Part shown: piece after piece, positions 55,612-55,620 of the stretch | Layout of the letters: each line of letters begins with the position of its first letter | Numbering within the stretch: the first letter of the stretch is position 1 | Assembly: GCA_018714165.1 (NCBI GenBank) | Contig: DVNU01000050.1 | Span: 1 to 55,620 of the forward strand | Reading direction: 5' to 3' | From: Candidatus Coproplasma excrementipullorum | Lineage (GTDB): Bacteria > Bacillota > Clostridia > Christensenellales > Borkfalkiaceae | DNA: 55,620 bases | The notes under the pieces: model-generated | The model's database searches: none | What the model saw: the letters and a program-made list of their open reading frames with translations, nothing else | Told to the model about the DNA's origin: nothing | Translations under genes and position numbers: made by a program

Positions 55612-55620
55612 TGAGGAACA

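Noticed and set aside
1-55620. tRNA or rRNA genes
   Set aside because: I saw no cloverleaf with a GGTTC-type T arm and CCA-ready end and no rRNA-like sequence; a tRNAscan run would settle it.

Overview
The window looks like chromosomal DNA of a GC-rich clostridial bacterium (Bacillota), probably an uncultured gut or rumen species. The evidence is near-consensus sigma-A promoters with 17-bp spacers, strong Shine-Dalgarno sites, Gram-positive gene types (LplB/YtcP-type ABC permeases, MsmX-type ATPases, YhaO/YhaN, YitT, DtxR-family regulator) and the order rpmE - DUF1385/prmC - prfA. The order or family cannot be fixed from the sequence alone.

Layout. 1-9,000: aldo/keto reductase divergent from a LysR regulator, a YhaO/YhaN (SbcD/SbcC-like) pair, rarA, asparaginase and an iron alcohol dehydrogenase. 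9,300-13,900: YitT membrane protein, an AraC regulator divergent from a MATE exporter, and a NodB-like deacetylase. 13,965-14,720: kduD. 14,880-17,900: P-type cation ATPase behind a yybP-ykoY (Mn2+) riboswitch. 18,000-28,600: a uronate operon (kdgA with a C-terminal extension, kdgK, TIM-barrel isomerase, kduI, MsmX-like ATPase, uxaB, uxaA, uxaC). 29,170-42,560: pectinesterase, then a visibly AT-richer segment with a complete ABC oligosaccharide importer interleaved with five unrecognised membrane proteins, ending in GC-rich GH28 and GH105 genes. 42,770-47,200: two paralogous small membrane proteins and a four-gene set (MDR dehydrogenase, cardiolipin synthase, HAD phosphatase, YfcE phosphodiesterase). 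47,400-51,050: rpmE, a DUF1385-PrmC fusion and prfA. 51,380-55,250: DtxR-family regulator, two FeoA, FeoB and a small Cys-rich FeoB-associated protein.

How the genes work together. The centre of the window encodes pectin oligosaccharide use. A lipoprotein and two permeases would import oligogalacturonides. Pectinesterase, GH28 and GH105 all lack signal peptides, so they probably finish the breakdown inside the cell. Galacturonate would run through UxaC, UxaB and UxaA to 2-keto-3-deoxygluconate (KDG). Unsaturated products would run through KduI and KduD to KDG. KdgK and KdgA would then give pyruvate and glyceraldehyde 3-phosphate. No pectate lyase is seen here.

The most unusual material is non-coding. 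Most larger intergenic gaps hold arrays of short hairpins whose stems differ from unit to unit while the linker (for example TATTTCACG, AATTCATG or AGTTATGA) is kept. There are also at least two larger multi-hairpin elements in three copies each, with compensatory stem changes, several starting directly after stop codons. MITE-like elements with TGTCATTTCGA ends are present too. Several genes (LysR, YitT, MDR dehydrogenase, HAD) have a promoter so close to the start codon that their mRNAs should be leaderless.
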